From Cristatella mucedo (lineage: Eukaryota; Bryozoa; Phylactolaemata; Cristatellidae), in NCBI GenBank assembly GCA_009760855.2, contig WPIO01000001.1, positions 13,581,001 through 13,645,000 on the forward strand: DNA of 64,000 nt, given 5' to 3'. This document shows positions 61,111 through 64,000 of the stretch, piece after piece (within the stretch, counting starts at the first letter, position 1; the number at the start of each line of letters is the position of its first letter). Below the pieces are notes generated by a model. That model saw only the letters and a program-made list of their open reading frames with translations. It did not search any database and had not been told where the DNA came from. The translations under genes and the position numbers were made by a program.

Positions 61111-61194
61111 CACAGCTGAACGGCCAGAGTATGAGGACCAGGTGGTGCACGTAGGACCCCTTAGCTCAGGTAGGTAAGGCTGAGCAAATGAATA

Positions 61195-61865
61195 AAATAA
61201 CCAGGAGTGAGTGACAGGACCTCGAAATTGATTTTCCACGTGATAGGGAGCCAGCACTAGTGTGAGATGAGTGGTTTAATGTGAAATTTGCAACCGATTA
61301 GCCTAGATGCCAAGCTTTGTGTCTTTAGACGTGCATTAATTAACCTACAAGAAGAGACTTACAGAAGTCCCGATGGAACAATTTGGCTAAGGTACTCCCA
61401 TCTAAGCATGCACGAATGTTTGCAACGTTAAAAACCAGACAGTAGACAGACCTGACATCGCTACTGAAGCAATCACCCAGCAAAAGGTCGCTTCGCAATG
61501 AGAAACAGATTGCATATGAAGGCTACGTATGAGCTGACGGCCAAGACAATTTTGAGGGTGAGGCTTTCCAGTTTCTGAGTTATATCAAGTTGCAAATAAC
61601 TACTAAGATGTCCTTGTCACCATTCAATTTGAAAAAAAATTAGCTGCAATCAAAGAACACTTGTAGCAATGCAAGCTGCACTGAAGTTTAGAAAACTCGA
61701 GGCACTGGAGAGACGGGAAGTATCAAAGAACAGGTAGACATGAATGTCATCTTCACAGGAACGAAAGCCAAGATTGTACTTGACAACTACATTGGCAAGA
61801 GAAAAAGTTTTGACTACGAAACGAAGGTTATATATATATAAGATTTACGGAGTGCCATAAGCTTC
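61195..61865 (-). mobile_element. LINE fragment, diverged from family A
   Basis: GAGTGAGTGACAGGACCTCG, TGATAGGGAGCCAGC, then counterparts of the DLSLDDHI and LERLTLKI regions and AACGAAAGCCAAGATTGTAC (FHFY region). Many substitutions. Confidence 0.65.
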
Positions 61866-62014
61866 TTCAAAGGCTCCCCCAACGAAATGATCAAGGCCGT
61901 TTATATCTACATCATTATCAGATTCAGCTGTCACTTTTTTAAAGCTACATCTTTCTTGGAGATTTTTTTCAATTAAAGAACATAAAGCATTCTAAAATCA
62001 GGGTCATATTTTCA

Positions 62015-62565
62015 CCATCTAATAATAATAATAATAATAATATTGCACTTGATAAAGCGCCCTCAGAGAACTTAATCTCTTTCTAGGCGCTTTACATTTG
62101 CTGCAAAGTGATACGCAATAGAATAGTAAGTAAAATCATGCTTGAAAAACAAACAAAATGAATAACATGGTTAGGGGTTACATGCACTGGGTCAGCATGC
62201 AAATGTGGTTAGTGGCAGCATGAACAGTGTCAGCACGCATAAGCACATCGAGGACGAATCACAAGGACCCACTAAATGCTGTCCTAAATAGGAATGTTTT
62301 TAAGTTTCTTTTAAATGTGGTCAGGTCAGGGGATGTTCTGATGCAGGTCGGGAGGGAGTTCCAGGCTGTGGGAGCATACGAGCTAAATGCACGGTCTCCA
62401 AAGGATTTAAGGTTTGTACGAGGTATTTCTAGACTGTTGGATTCCGAAAAGCGAGTGGTACGATGCTTTGCCTGATGGGGTAGTATCTCTGAAAGATAGG
62501 CTGGAGCCATAGAATGAAGAGACCTAAAAGTGAGCGACAAAACCTTGAAGTCAATAGCTGTGTGT
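62015..62565 (-). mobile_element. LINE family A, 3' end
   Basis: (AAT)n at 62022-62041, reversed hairpin and a 93-codon - strand frame (62540-62259) ending FRTAFSGSL. Close to the copy at 2605-3145. Confidence 0.88.
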
Positions 62566-63074
62566 GTAGAATGTAGCTTACTTGAAAGCCTCGAAAGTCT
62601 GAAAGACAGAAGAAGCTGTAATCCTGGTACAACGAACTTTCAAGGTGTACAAGATCACAAAGTGAGTCGTGACAAAAAGTCATCTCGGTTAAGCTTCACC
62701 TGAGAGCTTATCCAGCAACTATACATCTGGGCTCACTTTGTTTGCCAAGTCATGTTGCTTCATAAGTAAGACTACTTCTGCCACCTGCCTTTCAATATGA
62801 ATGGTGTACTAAAATTTTAATTTATGTGCTTTTGCTAGGCGATTTTGAGAAAGAAGCAGAATTTGAGACCCTGCTGAACGCAGAAGCTATTACTACCTGC
62901 AATTCTCAAGAACAGCTGACTCAGCGCTCGTGCACGCCGTCCGGGAAATTATCACGCACGGTTAGAGCAATGTCTTGCAGCAGCAGATGCAGCAGCAGAC
63001 ACAGCTGCAGCAGCGCGTGTACTCTGCAGAACAGTGGGGAGCCTCAAGATTCAGGATCTTAATTTGCTTTCTTT
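62566..63074. other. Intron of the C2 gene; weak + strand open segment
   Basis: After CTTTTGCTAG at 62829-62838 a + strand frame reads GDFEKEAEFETLLNAEAI and becomes Ser- and Cys-rich over CAG-repeat-like DNA (62972-63015). It runs against the surrounding C2 gene and has no known motif. Confidence 0.3.
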
Positions 63075-63076
63075 CC

Positions 63077-63200
63077 ATCGGTCAACGTGCTTGCCCCGAC
63101 CAAGGTCTGGCTGAGGTCGTGAGCTCGTGCCCCGAAGGCATATGTGAAGCGCCTGAATAGAGATTAGGGCTCTTGGGGCGCTATACAATTGAATTATTGT
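63077..63200 (+). mobile_element. SINE-B
   Basis: GTGCTTGCCCCGACCAAGGT, GAGGTCGTGAGCTCGTGCCC, then GCGCCTGAATAGAGATTAGG, GCTCTTGGGGCGCTATACAA and TTGAATTATT. The A box at its 5' end is lost. Confidence 0.8.
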
Positions 63201-63700
63201 GTGCACTGTCGAGTGCTATTTCCAGAAAGCCATGTGACTGGGTGGGACTGATCCGATACCCTGTTTGTCAGCTATCAGAGGGTCAATCACACCAAAATAG
63301 GAAAAAAGGATTCGGCAGCATGCACAGAATTGCCACTCGAAAAGCAGCGTACAACTGTAAATAATCTGAGAGGAAATGCTAAGTGATTCTACCTCAACCC
63401 GCAAACCAGAGCTCTCACTCCGGCTCCTCAAAGAGCTGCGCCAAATCAGTCAAACAGCAGGGTGCTGACGTTAAGAGCATCCGGACCGCCACCCCTCCCC
63501 CTCAAAAAAAGGCAAAACAGCAAGGCAGTGCTGCTACAAACTAAGGTAGCACATGCACAAATGGGGAACCTTATACACGGCCAGTCAGAGGATGCAACTA
63601 TTGCACTAAAGAACGACTTCAGCATCGGTGCCCTTGGGCACTTGCATGCCACGAGTGCACACTCACACTGCAGCAGCAGCCTCTGCAGCAGTGTTTCTTA

Positions 63701-63886
<186 letters not shown>

Positions 63887-64000
63887 CTATAGCACCCAAA
63901 AGTCGTTGTGCAATGACACGAATGTCTCCAACCCTCAGCGACTGGCTTCACACTTGACTTCAGGCAGCTGGTTCGTTGCACTTACACAGCAGCAGCAACA

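Overview
The window is a piece of a nuclear genome from a multicellular animal. It has spliced genes with GT-AG introns, APE-type non-LTR retrotransposons, tRNA-derived SINEs, Tc1-like DNA transposon remains and many microsatellites. It has no bacterial features: no operons, no ribosome binding sites, no rRNA or intact tRNA genes, and no CRISPR. The LINE and SINE tails are of the kind common in marine invertebrates. The species cannot be named from sequence alone; an invertebrate is likely, and a sponge or other early-branching animal is only a guess.

Two host genes can be read. (1) A TRPM-family cation channel runs on the + strand. Its last six detectable coding exons are 13495-13651, 16044-16170, 16329-16504, 20101-20233, 28283-28386 and 35632-37199. 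All junctions keep one reading frame and give 754 codons plus a stop: the second half of S5, pore, S6, TRP helix, cytosolic coiled coil and a tail of about 520 residues without a kinase or NUDT9 domain. The N-terminal half was not found and probably lies to the left. (2) A Doc2/rabphilin-type C2B domain lies on the - strand at the right edge (exons 63886-63702 and 58197-58019), entering from beyond base 64000.

Most of the rest is transposon debris. One CR1/L2-like LINE family (family A here) makes up most copies in both orientations. The copy at about 4620-7975 is nearly complete over endonuclease and reverse transcriptase but is broken by stops and frameshifts. Most others are 5'-truncated. 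Family A copies end in a small hairpin followed by (ATT)n. Two further LINE families (B and C), two tRNA-derived SINE families (SINE-A and SINE-B), a GC-rich LTR-like repeat in three copies, and a Tc1-like element with inverted repeats of roughly 325 bp are also present. Insertions are nested: LINE in LINE, a Tc1-like element in a LINE, and an LTR-like copy in the Tc1-like element.

Layout: 1-13.4 kb is LINE-dense, with a head-to-tail LINE cluster at 4.6-11.7 kb. 13.5-37.2 kb is the TRPM 3' half with TE-filled introns. 38-47 kb is intergenic with GC-rich repeats and nested elements. 47-57 kb holds SINEs, LINE ends and unassigned sequence. 57-64 kb is the C2-domain gene with LINEs in its 5.5-kb intron. 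I found no convincing undescribed system. The most interesting leads are a UIM-like motif in the TRPM tail, an unusual TRPM S6 sequence, a duplicated composite repeat carrying a 100-codon ORF, the hairpin tail shared by LINE-A and SINE-B, and the nested Tc1-like element.
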